DNA of 64,000 bases from Fen-1308 sp035319125 (GCA_035319125.1 DATHDG010000015.1:62001-126000); one strand, 5' to 3'. Counted from the first letter of the stretch, positions 27,796 through 37,219 are shown. Notes: generated by a model from the sequence alone, not told the origin. Translations and numbers: made by a program.

Positions 27796-28698
27796 ATGGG
27801 CTTTCTTGACAAACTGAAATCCGGCCTTGCAAAAACCAAGAAGAATCTTGTAGAACGCGTCGAGTCTGTTCTGCTTAATCGAAAGATAGACGATCAAGTC
27901 CTTGATGAGATCGAAGAAATTTTGATAGCTTCCGATATAGGCGCCGAATCAGCTGACCAGATCATACAGTTGCTCAAGTCGAAGGTTCGTGCTGGAATAA
28001 TCAAGGATGCCTCCAACATCAAGGAGTCACTGCGGGATGAAATGGCTTCAATGCTCGGCACTTCCCAGCCCCTGACATTATTTGCAAAACCTCACGTTAT
28101 GTTGATGATAGGCGTGAACGGTGTCGGCAAAACAACCACTATCGGAAAGCTGGCATCACGCTATTCCTCGGAAGGACGATCTGTAGTGCTGGCAGCAGGA
28201 GATACTTTCAGGGCAGCTGCTATCGAGCAACTCGACATCTGGGCACAGAGAACAGGCGCTGCAATAATCAAACACCAGAGCGGCTCTGATCCGGCTGCTG
28301 TGGCCTTTGATGCGGTTGAAGCTGCCAAGAGCAGAGGCAGTGACGTTGTCATAATCGACACCGCCGGCAGGCTGCATACCAAGTCCTCACTGATGGATGA
28401 GCTTAAGAAGATCGACCGCGTCATCAAAAAAGCAGTGCCTGATGCGCCACATGATAAACTGCTGGTTATAGACGCGACAACTGGGCAAAATGCGCTACGC
28501 CAGGCAAAGATTTTTCATGACGCAATCGGTCTCACCGGCATTGTACTGACAAAGCTGGACGGTACAGCCAAGGGAGGAATCATTTTTGCTATTCAGAAAG
28601 AATTGAACATACCTGTTCAACTTATAGGCATTGGCGAGAGCGTTGAGGATTTACGGGATTTCAATGCGCGTGACTTCGTCACCGCATTGTTTGAATAA
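27796..28698 (+). CDS. ftsY: signal recognition particle receptor FtsY
   Basis: The 300-residue GTPase consists of the N domain (four helices, starting MGFLDKLKSGLAKTKKNL) and the G domain with GVNGVGKTTTIGKLA (G1), DTFRAAAIEQL (the SRP-GTPase insertion box), IDTAGRLHTK (G3) and TKLDGTAKGG (G4 and closing loop). The acidic A domain of E. coli FtsY is absent, as in many bacteria; membrane binding would use the N-terminal amphipathic helix. It docks ribosome-SRP complexes at the membrane. Monocistronic. Confidence 0.96.
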   Translation: MGFLDKLKSGLAKTKKNLVERVESVLLNRKIDDQVLDEIEEILIASDIGAESADQIIQLLKSKVRAGIIKDASNIKESLRDEMASMLGTSQPLTLFAKPHVMLMIGVNGVGKTTTIGKLASRYSSEGRSVVLAAGDTFRAAAIEQLDIWAQRTGAAIIKHQSGSDPAAVAFDAVEAAKSRGSDVVIIDTAGRLHTKSSLMDELKKIDRVIKKAVPDAPHDKLLVIDATTGQNALRQAKIFHDAIGLTGIVLTKLDGTAKGGIIFAIQKELNIPVQLIGIGESVEDLRDFNARDFVTALFE

Positions 28699-28758
28699 AT
28701 CGGTCAGCTTGCTGCCTTGAAAACTGATATTTCGTACCAGCCTTCATACATAGCCGTA

Positions 28759-29739
28759 TTAATGCGCTGTCTGCGTAAAGCTTCCGATCTTCTTGATTTT
28801 CTTATATCTGTCTTCAACAAGCTTTGCGGCAGGTTTCGCCTGCAATGATTCCAGGGTCTTGAGAATATATTCAGATATCCTGCCGGCAACGGTTTCCGGT
28901 TCGCGATGCGCTCCGCCCAGCGGCTCTGCTATGATGTCATCGACGATCTTGAATCCCTTGAGGTCGGCAGCGGTTATTTTCAGCACCTCGGCGGCACGCG
29001 AATAATCATCAGGGCCAATATCACTGCTATTTCTTCTCCACAAAATAGCAGCGCAACCTTCAGGTGAAATCACTGAATAGACTGCGTTTTCAAGCATGGC
29101 CAGCCTGTCGGCAACGCTAAGCGCAAGTGCCCCTCCGCTACCTCCTTCTCCGATGACTACGGATATTATAGGTATTTTAAGTCTGGCCATTTCCATTAGA
29201 TTAGTAGCGATCGCCTCAGCCTGTCCGCGCTCCTCAGCACCAATGCCGGGATATGCCCCAGGGGTATCTATCAAGGTAACCACAGGATGCTTGAACCGTT
29301 CGGCAAGCTTCATGAGCCTCATAGCCTTGCGATATCCCTCTGGATTGGGCTGCCCGAAATTGCGGTGGATGCGATCCTTGGTGCTTCTGCCCTTCTGGTG
29401 GCCGATAATGACCATCGAAATGCCCCCTATCCTGCCGATACCTCCAACGATAGCTGGATCGTCACCGAAGCGCCTGTCTCCATGAAGTTCGACGAAGTCC
29501 TCAGTCATCATATCGATGTAGTCAAGCGTATAGGGGCGCTCAGGGTGGCGGGCTATCAATGTCCTTTGCCATGGTGTTACATTAGAAAATATTTCGGACC
29601 TGAGGTCCTTGGCTTTCTTTTCGAGCTTTTTTATCTCGGAAGTTATATCAAGTTCACGCCCGTCCGAAAGCTTTCTTAACTCTTCTATTTTAGTTTCGAG
29701 CTCTTCGAGCGGCTTCTCGAAATCAAGATAATACGCCAT
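28759..29739 (-). CDS. accA: acetyl-CoA carboxylase carboxyltransferase subunit alpha
   Basis: The 326-residue protein starts with the usual helical segment (MAYYLDFEKPLEELETKI) and has the carboxyltransferase core: FVELHGDRRFGDDPAIVGG, the CoA/oxyanion region IDTPGAYPGIGAEERGQAEA and GEGGSGGALAL. With AccD (not in the window) it transfers carboxyl from biotin to acetyl-CoA to make malonyl-CoA. It lies 21 bases downstream of dnaE on the same strand, a pairing also found in E. coli. Confidence 0.96.
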   Translation of the reverse strand: MAYYLDFEKPLEELETKIEELRKLSDGRELDITSEIKKLEKKAKDLRSEIFSNVTPWQRTLIARHPERPYTLDYIDMMTEDFVELHGDRRFGDDPAIVGGIGRIGGISMVIIGHQKGRSTKDRIHRNFGQPNPEGYRKAMRLMKLAERFKHPVVTLIDTPGAYPGIGAEERGQAEAIATNLMEMARLKIPIISVVIGEGGSGGALALSVADRLAMLENAVYSVISPEGCAAILWRRNSSDIGPDDYSRAAEVLKITAADLKGFKIVDDIIAEPLGGAHREPETVAGRISEYILKTLESLQAKPAAKLVEDRYKKIKKIGSFTQTAH

Positions 29740-29760
29740 TCAAATCTCCTATTATATGGA

Positions 29761-32700
29761 TTAATATACCCTGACCCTTTCGCCGGTAAGTCTTTCAACC
29801 TCCGATACGAAATTCGGACAGGGCTGCAGTTGTGTAACGATAACTATGCTGAAGTCTTTCATCGACAGCTTAAGCTGTACCGAGCCATTGTCCCGATCTT
29901 TTTCAGCAGGAACCAGCAAACCTCTAATGCTCTTAAGCTTGTCGCTGGATTCAGCGCTGTCGCCTCTTAATGATACCTCATACCTGATAGCGATCTCCAT
30001 TTCCGATATATCCTGGACTTCTCTTACAATGAGCTTGGCGCCCTTGTCAGCCCGTGTAAGCTGCCCTTTAATGAGTAAAACAGCCCCCTTTTTTAGAAGG
30101 TCGGCATTCTTACGATAAAGGTCTGAGAAAGCCAGGGCTTCCGTACTGCCAGTCTCGTCTTCCAGGTACAGATAAGCTGTAATGCTTTTCTCTTTAGCCC
30201 GAGTCTTAACATCACCAACAATTCCTGCTATTGTAATGTCGGTGCGGTCATCCGCATAACTCTTGCCATTTGAGGCATCAGCAGAAGGTTGTTCCTGCAT
30301 ATCGGATATTGCCGCTATCGGGGTAACATTCATCTTAGCAAGAGTCCGACGGTATCTTTGCATCGGATGTCCTGAGATGTAAAAGCCAAGCGCCTCCTTC
30401 TCATGCTGCAGCAACATATTCTCGTCCCATGGCTTAATGTCTCCAGAGATTGGTCCAGCATCTCCGAACAGCCCCGGGCCTTTGGATGTCGGCCTTCCTT
30501 GCGCAGCACTAGCATCCATAGCCATTGCCCGGACATACCCTGAATTAAGAGAACGACAAATCCCATCCTCTGGTGCCTGGGCCCTGAAAAGTGAATCGAA
30601 GGCGCCCGATTTAATGAGGCTTTCAACAACTTTCCTATTAACCTTCTTGTTGTCAATGCGCTTGAGAAACTCATCAAACGTCCTGAATGGCCCCTTCATA
30701 CGCTCTGTGAGAAGTACTTCAAGCGCAGCACCGCCAACTCCCTTTACAGCTTCAAGGCCGAACCGTACGGAGCTGCCGTCTATCTTGAACTCACGGTCGC
30801 TTGCGTTTATGTCCGGCGGCAGAATAGCGATGTTCATCTCCCTGCATTCGCTAATGAGCTTTACAATCCTGTCTGTGTCACCCATGTCCGCGCTCAGATT
30901 TGCAGTCATAAACTCAACTGGATAGTGAACCTTCAGATATGCCGTCTGATAGGCCACATAAGCATACGCAGCCGAATGAGATTTATTGAAGCCATACTGG
31001 GCGAATGGTTCCATCTTTTCAAACAGTTCTTTTGCAAGTTTCTCAGCTATGCCATTCTTGACCGCGCCGGCAATAAAGTCTTCCTTCTGCTTTGCCATTT
31101 CCTCAGGTTTTTTCTTTCCCATTGCACGCCTGAGGAGATCTGCCTGCCCCATTGAGAAGCTTGCTATCTTGTTTGCGATCATCATCACCTGTTCCTGGTA
31201 AAGAATGATCCCATACGTTTCGTCCAGCACTTCTTTTAGCTGCGGCAGCTTATACTCAACACTGGTTTCACCTTTTTTATTTTTGATAAAATCGTCGATC
31301 CAGCCCATAGGGCCCGGCCTGTACAAGGCCACAAGAGCTATAAGGTCCTCGAAGCGGTTAGGCTGCATTCTCGTAAGTATATCCCGCATGCCTGCACTTT
31401 CGAGCTGGAATATCCCGGTTGTTTCGCCGGACGTCAAGTATTTATAAGTTGCTTCATCGTCCATGGGGATGCTGGAAAGGTCGATGTCCCTTCCTTGCTG
31501 TCTGATAAATTGAATCGTCTTGTCCATTATGGTCAGCGTCTTAAGCCCCAGGAAATCAAACTTCAAAAGCCCCATTTTCTCTATCGACTTCATGTCAAAT
31601 TGCGTGGTAACAATATCTTCAGCCGGGTTCTTATATAGCGCGGTGAAATAAGTCAGCGGTTCAGGTGCAATCACAACTCCTGCAGCATGCGTGGACGCAT
31701 GCCGTGACAAACCTTCAAGCCTTTTAGCAATATCTATCATCTCTCTGATCTGCGGGTCTTTATCATATATCTCTTTCAATCGCGGTTCGATCTTCAGAGC
31801 ATCGTCAAGACTCTTTACATCAGGGCCTGTTGGGATGAGCTTAGAAATCTTGTCCACTTCTGCATAAGGAATGTCCAGCACACGTCCAACATCCCTTATG
31901 GCTGCTTTCGACGCCATTGTTCCAAACGTTATAATTTGCGCTACATTGTCGTGGCCGTATTTTTCAGAAACATAATTGATCACTTCCTGCCGCCGGTCCT
32001 TACAGAAATCGACATCGATATCCGGCATACTTATGCGGTCCGGATTCAGGAATCTCTCGAACAGGAGATTATATTTGATTGGGTCCAACTCGGTTATTTT
32101 CAGGCAGAATGCAACGAGGCTTCCTGCTGCCGACCCTCTGCCGGGTCCAACAGGAATGCCCTTGCTCTTAGCATAATTTATAAAATCCCAAACAATTAGA
32201 AAATAGGATGAAAATCCCATCTTCTTAATAACTTCAAGTTCAAGCGTCAGTCTGTCGAGATATGCCTTTGAAGGTGCTGAATTGAACCTTTCATTTAGGC
32301 CCTGCTTGGCAAGCCTTTCCAGATATACCGACGGCCGCATTCCATCCGGCGGCGTATATCGAGGCAGAAGAGACTTGCCGAGTTCAAACTCAACATTGCA
32401 CCTTTCTGCTATCACAACCGTATTCTGAATCGCCTGCGGCACATCAGGAAATGTTCTCTTCATTTCGTCCGGCGATTTGAAGTATAGTTCGTCAGTTGTA
32501 AATCGCATCCTTTTTTCGTCCTTGAACGTCTTGCCGGTCTGTATGCACAAAAGAATGTCATGCGCGCGGGCGTCATCTTTTCTCAAATAATGGCAGTCAT
32601 TAGTAGCTACAACCGGAATATGCAGTTCAGTCGCCAGATCGATCAATTTACGGTTAACCTCTTCCTGTTCGACCATACCATTGGATTGTATTTCGAAATA

Positions 32701-33234
32701 GTAATTATCAGGACCGAAGAGATGCTTATAATGAAGCGCGACCTCCCTAGCCTTATCGATGTTGCCGATCTGTAAATAATACGGCACCTCTCCTTTTAGG
32801 CATGCAGAAAGGGCGATCAGTCCGCCGCTGTATTGTTCAAGAAGGTCCTTATCTATGCGCGGCTTGTAGTAAAAGCCTTCAAGATAAGCCTTGGCCACCA
32901 TCGCAGCCAAGTTTCTATAACCATCGATATTTCGTGCAAGCAGAATTAAGTGAAATGCTGCTTCCTCTGCGAGATTGTCAATGTTTGTCTTCATCCGGTC
33001 GAGCCTGCTATGCGGAGCGACATATACCTCGCAGCCTATGATCGGCTTAATTCCTTTCTTGCGCGCCTTGGAATAAAAATCGATCGCGCCGAAAAGATTT
33101 CCATGGTCAGTAATTGCAACGGCAGGCATCTTATAGAGCGCTGCCTGCTCTATAAGCTCTTCAATCTTGATAGCACCGTCAAGGAGGCTGTATTCGGTGT
33201 GCAGATGGAGGGGTACAAAGTCCACGTGCTGCAT
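29761..33234 (-). CDS. dnaE: DNA polymerase III subunit alpha
   Basis: The 1157-residue replicative polymerase has the N-terminal PHP domain (VPLHLHTEYSLLDGA, AITDHGNLFGAIDF), the polymerase palm with PDIDVDFCKDRR and GPGRGSAAGSLVAF, the fingers segment FNKSHSAAYAYVAYQTAYLK, a helix-hairpin-helix region, and a C-terminal OB domain (ITIAGIVGDVKTRAKE). Length fits DnaE1. The start lies in MQHVDFVPLHLHT; no other candidate improves on it. It is upstream of accA in one transcript. Confidence 0.97.
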   Translation of the reverse strand: MQHVDFVPLHLHTEYSLLDGAIKIEELIEQAALYKMPAVAITDHGNLFGAIDFYSKARKKGIKPIIGCEVYVAPHSRLDRMKTNIDNLAEEAAFHLILLARNIDGYRNLAAMVAKAYLEGFYYKPRIDKDLLEQYSGGLIALSACLKGEVPYYLQIGNIDKAREVALHYKHLFGPDNYYFEIQSNGMVEQEEVNRKLIDLATELHIPVVATNDCHYLRKDDARAHDILLCIQTGKTFKDEKRMRFTTDELYFKSPDEMKRTFPDVPQAIQNTVVIAERCNVEFELGKSLLPRYTPPDGMRPSVYLERLAKQGLNERFNSAPSKAYLDRLTLELEVIKKMGFSSYFLIVWDFINYAKSKGIPVGPGRGSAAGSLVAFCLKITELDPIKYNLLFERFLNPDRISMPDIDVDFCKDRRQEVINYVSEKYGHDNVAQIITFGTMASKAAIRDVGRVLDIPYAEVDKISKLIPTGPDVKSLDDALKIEPRLKEIYDKDPQIREMIDIAKRLEGLSRHASTHAAGVVIAPEPLTYFTALYKNPAEDIVTTQFDMKSIEKMGLLKFDFLGLKTLTIMDKTIQFIRQQGRDIDLSSIPMDDEATYKYLTSGETTGIFQLESAGMRDILTRMQPNRFEDLIALVALYRPGPMGWIDDFIKNKKGETSVEYKLPQLKEVLDETYGIILYQEQVMMIANKIASFSMGQADLLRRAMGKKKPEEMAKQKEDFIAGAVKNGIAEKLAKELFEKMEPFAQYGFNKSHSAAYAYVAYQTAYLKVHYPVEFMTANLSADMGDTDRIVKLISECREMNIAILPPDINASDREFKIDGSSVRFGLEAVKGVGGAALEVLLTERMKGPFRTFDEFLKRIDNKKVNRKVVESLIKSGAFDSLFRAQAPEDGICRSLNSGYVRAMAMDASAAQGRPTSKGPGLFGDAGPISGDIKPWDENMLLQHEKEALGFYISGHPMQRYRRTLAKMNVTPIAAISDMQEQPSADASNGKSYADDRTDITIAGIVGDVKTRAKEKSITAYLYLEDETGSTEALAFSDLYRKNADLLKKGAVLLIKGQLTRADKGAKLIVREVQDISEMEIAIRYEVSLRGDSAESSDKLKSIRGLLVPAEKDRDNGSVQLKLSMKDFSIVIVTQLQPCPNFVSEVERLTGERVRVY

Positions 33235-33325
33235 AAAAAATATTACCTTCTTAACCCTTTCTTAGTCAATGAAAAACGGTAGGGAATTCGGGCGAACATT
33301 TACAGGATATCGAAAGGCAACCCGG

Positions 33326-33715
33326 TTAATTCCCATAGCCATCTGTCTCAACAGCGACAAGCTTTCCGTTTTCGAATGTCAGGACGGTAATCAATGAGCT
33401 GGGACCGCGGTCATACGTCCACTCTTCTATATTTACGTATTCCTCTACCAAAAAAGGTTCCCTGTATCTTTCGCGCTCACCCTGTCCTGGGGGAGGGAAG
33501 AGATCACGGTAAAGATCGCGCTTGATCCTCTTTTCGCGGCGGACATCCTTGTCGCTCGGTTTTCCACATTTCGCAAGAACTTGATACTTTGAATCACCGA
33601 CCGCAACGACATTCAATCCGCATCTGAACGTATCTTCGCTCGCAAAGACAGCCGTGACACTGAAAGTCATTGCCATAAATACCAGCAGGCACACCGTCAC
33701 ACCGATTATCCGCAT
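33326..33715 (-). CDS. exported DUF2845 protein
   Basis: From ATG at 33713-33715 the product is 129 residues with a signal peptide (MRIIGVTVCLLVFMAMTFSVTA). The mature part has two cysteines in FRCGLNVVAVGDSK and VLAKCGKPSDKD, then a beta-rich half ending ITVLTFENGKLVAVE, which is the DUF2845 pattern. The frame continues 47 codons upstream but without signal-peptide character. Function unknown; probably a small periplasmic protein with a disulfide. Confidence 0.75.
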   Translation of the reverse strand: MRIIGVTVCLLVFMAMTFSVTAVFASEDTFRCGLNVVAVGDSKYQVLAKCGKPSDKDVRREKRIKRDLYRDLFPPPGQGERERYREPFLVEEYVNIEEWTYDRGPSSLITVLTFENGKLVAVETDGYGN

Positions 33716-33850
33716 CCTGCACCCCCGATCAATAATATCATTATACGCGGCATCGGTCGTCTTGCAAATCTGAATGCGGCGCCACGCTGCGACACATCGG
33801 GCAAAAGGGATAAGTTGCAAATGCAGGTATGCTCCCGTAAGATTAGAGTC

Positions 33851-35083
33851 ATGCACGCTCTTGCCGTCGCTATCTTCATTACAACCTATGCGGGTGTAGC
33901 CATCGGACGGATTCCGGGCCTTGCTCTCGACAGAACGGGCCTTGCTCTTCTAGGAGCCATTGCTATGCTCGCAACTCGTATTCTTACCACTGAGGCGGCC
34001 GTGCTGGCTATCGATTTGCCCACTATTTTGCTGCTTTATTCGCTCATGGTTCTTTCGTCTCAGTTCAAGCTCGGAGGCTTTTATACCTGGATTGCGATGA
34101 GAATCACCCGCTACATGGAGCGGCCCTTGATGTTCCTCCTTATCTTGATGGCGGTCAGCGCATCTCTTTCAGCGGTTTTCGTAAATGATATCGTATGCCT
34201 TGCTTTCACCCCTGTCTTAACCGTTTCTCTGCTGCGAGCCGGGTTGAACGGTGCCGTTTCTGGTCGGCCTTGCCGTCTCAAGCAACATAGGTTCTGCAGC
34301 AACTATTATGGGCAATCCCCAAAATATGCTCATAGGCCAGCTCGGCAAACTGCATTTCGCTCGTTTCCTGTTGTGGTGCGGTCCGCCAACCCTCATCTCC
34401 CTAGCCGGATCATTTGCCATAATTGCACTGAGGCATAAAGGCAGACTCATGACAGGTCGTCCCATCAAAACGGAGACAGTTGGCGACTGGCCTGAATTCG
34501 ACAAGCATCAAAGCATAAAGGGGTTGATCGCAATGTTTTTTCTGCTGACAGCATTTTTCACGCCTGTCCCGCGAGAAATCAGCGGCATGGTCATCGCAGG
34601 TCTCATACTATGCAGCAGGCGCATGCATACAAGATCTGTCCTAGGGCATGTTGACTGACATCTCATAACGCTATTCTGCGCCCTCTTCATCCTGATAAAA
34701 GGCGTCGAGACCGCCAATTTGCCCGCTTTTTTGGTCGGAGTACTCAGCGAGTACGGCGTCGACCTTCGGAATTTAAATACTCTTACAGGGGTATCCGTTC
34801 TTCTCAGCAACCTGGTCAGCAATGTCCCGGCAACCATGCTGCTCACGAATTTTCTTGATCCATCCGTCCATAATCAATGGTACGTTCTGGCCCTCTCCAG
34901 CACCTTTGCCGGCAATCTTTAACCATCGAAAGCATCGCCAATCTGATCACCTTTGAATCGGCAAGTGAGCAGGGCGTCGTCATTGGGTTCAAAGAGCATG
35001 CAACAACCGGGGTCCCTGTCACTGCATTTTCGATAGCGACAGTCTATGCCTGGATATGGCTGACAAGACGCCTGCTTTCATAA
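33851..35083 (+). pseudogene. ArsB/NhaD/SLC13-type anion transporter, broken by two frameshifts and a stop
   Basis: Three overlapping frames together encode one transporter of about 410 residues of the ion-transporter superfamily. The first part (from ATG 33851) includes SASLSAVFVNDIVCLAFTP and is lost near 34245-34250. The second frame resumes with VPFLVGLAVSSNIGSAATIM and GNPQNMLIG, motifs of this superfamily. It stops at TGA 34656-34658, where a TGG Trp codon would continue the helix. The same frame continues with LSNLVSNVPATMLLTNF and breaks again near 34917-34922, where the third frame picks up LTIESIANLITFE and ends at 35083. Each fragment keeps family sequence on both sides of each lesion, so decay is recent. 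Substrate (arsenite, Na+/H+, dicarboxylate) cannot be told. Confidence 0.85.
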
Positions 35084-35113
35084 ACACAAACCGTTCTTGT
35101 TATGCTTTAAAGT

Positions 35114-35635
35114 ATGACAGGTCTAGTACTATGGATTACAGGCCTCCCCGGAAGCGGCAAAAGCACCATTGCCGATGCAATATCCGCCGTGCGGCCCGAT
35201 TTCGTTTTGCTCCGCATGGACGAGTTAAGGAAAGTGGTTACACCCAACCCAACCTATTCCGAAGCCGAAAGAGATTTGGTGTATCGTTCCATAGTTTACC
35301 AGGCACAAATACTTTCCAGCCTGGGCCATAACGTGATAATCGATGCAACTGGAAACCTAAGGCGGTGGCGCGACTTTGCGAGAGAGGTCATCCCGCGCTA
35401 TGTCGAAGTCTACTTAAAATGTTCACTTGACGCCTGCCGGATGCGCGAAGAGGCTAGGAAAGAGTTTCATGGCGCGCCCAGCGCTATCTACAAAAAAGGC
35501 AAAGAAGGCTGGCTTGTCCCGGGCCTGACCGTTCCTTATGAAGAACCGTTGAATCCTGAGATTACGATCGATACCGAAAAGATGTCCTCAGTCGACGCCC
35601 TATCGTTAATCCTTGATTTGATAGAGCAGAAATAA
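35114..35635 (+). CDS. adenylylsulfate kinase-like P-loop kinase (CysC family)
   Basis: The 173-residue protein has Walker A GLPGSGKST, the RMDELR segment replacing LDGDxxR, RDLVYRSIVYQA, and PYEEPLNPEITID at the end, all characteristic of APS kinase, which makes PAPS from APS and ATP. The active-site segment is DATGNLRRWRDFAR, so the Ser of the phosphoenzyme motif SPF is absent. No ATP sulfurylase or other sulfate genes are near, and the gene follows the broken transporter after 30 bases. It may act on a different phosphoryl acceptor. Confidence 0.72.
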   Translation: MTGLVLWITGLPGSGKSTIADAISAVRPDFVLLRMDELRKVVTPNPTYSEAERDLVYRSIVYQAQILSSLGHNVIIDATGNLRRWRDFAREVIPRYVEVYLKCSLDACRMREEARKEFHGAPSAIYKKGKEGWLVPGLTVPYEEPLNPEITIDTEKMSSVDALSLILDLIEQK

Positions 35636-35721
35636 GTTTTTGCCAGTCATTGACAAGGGCTTTATAAATTCCTATCCTGTTACCTAAGATTGTCTATCGT
35701 GCCGATAAAGGAGAAGATTAT

Positions 35722-36294
35722 ATGAAAAGAATACTATCTGTTTTGTCTATTGTTCTGTCTATGATCGTATGGGCGACTGTTGTAGGAGCAACTCCCATCA
35801 CGCTGGATACAACATTAACCCCTGTATCGGGCACTGGCTCAACCGCAACAGGCACTTTCACCGGCACCTTCGATACTGTAACTGATACTTTGGCGTTCTC
35901 GATGACCTGGACAGGTCTGACCACCAACCTGAGCAATGCGCACATTCACCTAGCCCCGACTCCGGGGGCAAACGGGCCTGTGCTGATTCCATTCTTTGCG
36001 CCGGGAGGTGTTGAGACTATCACGCCGACGCCACCAGCACTGCCTTTGGGAACCAGCGGCACCCTGACAGAAAGTATTGCAATAACTGACGCCGCGACAC
36101 TTAGTGAATTTCTGACTGGTCTATCGGCAGGGACCCTGTATGTGAACTTGCACACAGTGCTTTTCCCCGGAGGAGAGATCCGCGGCGATTTTTCTCCTGT
36201 TGCGTCGACCGTGCCAGAGCCCGGCACCTTGATATTGATTGCCGGCGGAATCGCTGCCTGGGTTGGGGCATATAGGCTCAGAAAACTTTCCTGA
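35722..36294 (+). CDS. secreted CHRD-domain protein with PEP-CTERM sorting signal
   Basis: The 190-residue product has an N-terminal signal peptide (MKRILSVLSIVLSMIVWA), a CHRD domain (about residues 28-155, with LSNAHIHLAPTPGANGP and LYVNLHTVLFPGGEIRGD), and a C-terminal PEP-CTERM tag: VPEPGTLI, a hydrophobic helix and the basic end YRLRKLS. The tag directs processing by an exosortase during export to the cell surface in bacteria that make exopolysaccharide. Shine-Dalgarno AAAGGAG is present. No exosortase is in the window. CHRD domains (from chordin) have an unknown molecular role. Confidence 0.85.
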   Translation: MKRILSVLSIVLSMIVWATVVGATPITLDTTLTPVSGTGSTATGTFTGTFDTVTDTLAFSMTWTGLTTNLSNAHIHLAPTPGANGPVLIPFFAPGGVETITPTPPALPLGTSGTLTESIAITDAATLSEFLTGLSAGTLYVNLHTVLFPGGEIRGDFSPVASTVPEPGTLILIAGGIAAWVGAYRLRKLS

Positions 36295-36415
36295 ACTGGC
36301 AAGCGCGGTCATAGTTAATAAGGGTTGCCTCCTTGCCCTTGACGCGGCTGCTTCAGACAGCAATATATGTGATGCACGGGCAAAATTCGCAGCCTTGAGA
36401 GATCGAAAATTTAAC

Positions 36416-36444
36416 TTGACAACCGCCCGAAAGTGCGGTATAAA
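36416..36444 (+). promoter_or_regulatory. near-consensus sigma-70 promoter of the 6S-like RNA
   Basis: TTGACA at 36416-36421 and TATAAA at 36439-36444 are separated by 17 bases. Transcription would start near 36451. No protein start follows within 250 bases, so the transcript begins with the structured RNA. Confidence 0.8.
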
Positions 36445-36450
36445 TTAATC

Positions 36451-36610
36451 AGAGAGAGCACTCACCAAGTGGTGGTCTTGCTCCTCCGGAAACTCAGCGC
36501 AGTTGTAAGTTTCAGAAGACGTAAACTTAAGACGCAGAGAGTCTCAAGTAGCATGTCTCAAGAAGTTGCAAACCGCTGAGTGGAAAGAGAGAAGCAAGCA
36601 CCACTTTTTT
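36451..36610 (+). ncRNA. ssrS: 6S RNA candidate (SsrS-like)
   Basis: Bases after the promoter fold into one long rod. A 13-bp closing stem pairs 36468-36482 with 36593-36605 (one two-base bulge). A large asymmetric internal bubble follows (36483-36491 against 36582-36592). An 8-bp stem then pairs 36492-36499 (ACTCAGCG) with 36574-36581 (CGCTGAGT). Shorter helices lead to a terminal hairpin around 36520-36550, including AGAC/GTCT and ACTT/AAGT pairs. The 3' arm ends in six T, acting as the terminator. Rod shape, central bubble and a length of about 160 nt are the defining traits of 6S RNA, which mimics an open promoter and sequesters RNA polymerase. The surrounding gap 36295-36718 holds no credible protein gene before ATG 36719. 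Confidence 0.75.
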
Positions 36611-36718
36611 ATGTCTTCTCACCCATTAGCATGCCTTCCCTGCGAACTGCCTTGTATTTCAGCCTCATTTTTGTCCTGTGGTATAATTCCGTTACGCAAA
36701 TCATTAAGGAGCTATTTG

Positions 36719-37207
36719 ATGAATAACTGTCCGTGTGGTTCAAACATTGATTTTGAAAAATGCTGCAGCCCAATCATTAAAGGCGACCAGGCCGCCCTTA
36801 CAGCCGAGCAGCTTATGCGAGCTCGCTATAGTGCATATGTTACGAAAAATCTGCATTATGTACTAACTTCCCTGCACCCTGAGGCGAGATCTGATTATGA
36901 TGAGAAGAGCACGCGCTCCTGGGCAGAGGGTGCAAAATGGCACAAACTCGAAATTATAGAGACATCCGGCGGCGGAGCTGAAGATACAGATGGCAAAGTT
37001 GAGTTCAAAGTCTACTATTCTGAAGATGGCATCGAAAAAGAACATCATGAATTGTCTGAGTTCAAGAAGGAAGATGGTATCTGGTATTTTATGAGCGGCA
37101 AGATGGTTCCACCAAAGCAGTTTATCCGGCAATCACCTAAGGTGGGCCGAAACGATCCATGCATATGCGGTAGTGGTAAGAAGTATAAAAAGTGTTGCGG
37201 CATTTAA
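36719..37207 (+). CDS. YchJ-family protein with two SEC-C motifs
   Basis: From ATG 36719 (Shine-Dalgarno AAGGAG) the product is 163 residues. It has a zinc-binding SEC-C-type motif at each end: CPCGSNIDFEKCC near residue 4 and CICGSGKKYKKCC at the end. Between them lies the YchJ/UPF0225 NTF2-like domain (LMRARYSAYVTKNLHYVLTS). The open frame extends 51 codons upstream into the 6S-like gene but lacks family sequence there. The biochemical role of YchJ is unknown. The isochorismatase-family gene follows after 12 bases and is probably co-transcribed. Confidence 0.85.
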   Translation: MNNCPCGSNIDFEKCCSPIIKGDQAALTAEQLMRARYSAYVTKNLHYVLTSLHPEARSDYDEKSTRSWAEGAKWHKLEIIETSGGGAEDTDGKVEFKVYYSEDGIEKEHHELSEFKKEDGIWYFMSGKMVPPKQFIRQSPKVGRNDPCICGSGKKYKKCCGI

Positions 37208-37219
37208 CGGGAGTGCATT

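Noticed and set aside
34656..34658. UGA read as Trp (alternative genetic code)
   Set aside because: TGA ends intact genes here (for example mreB, with the TGATG overlap), and the transporter has two frameshifts as well, so simple decay explains it.
36566..36718. N-terminal extension of the YchJ-like protein
   Set aside because: The 51 extra codons overlap the 6S-like RNA and lack family similarity, while ATG 36719 has AAGGAG and gives the SEC-C motif at the N-terminus.
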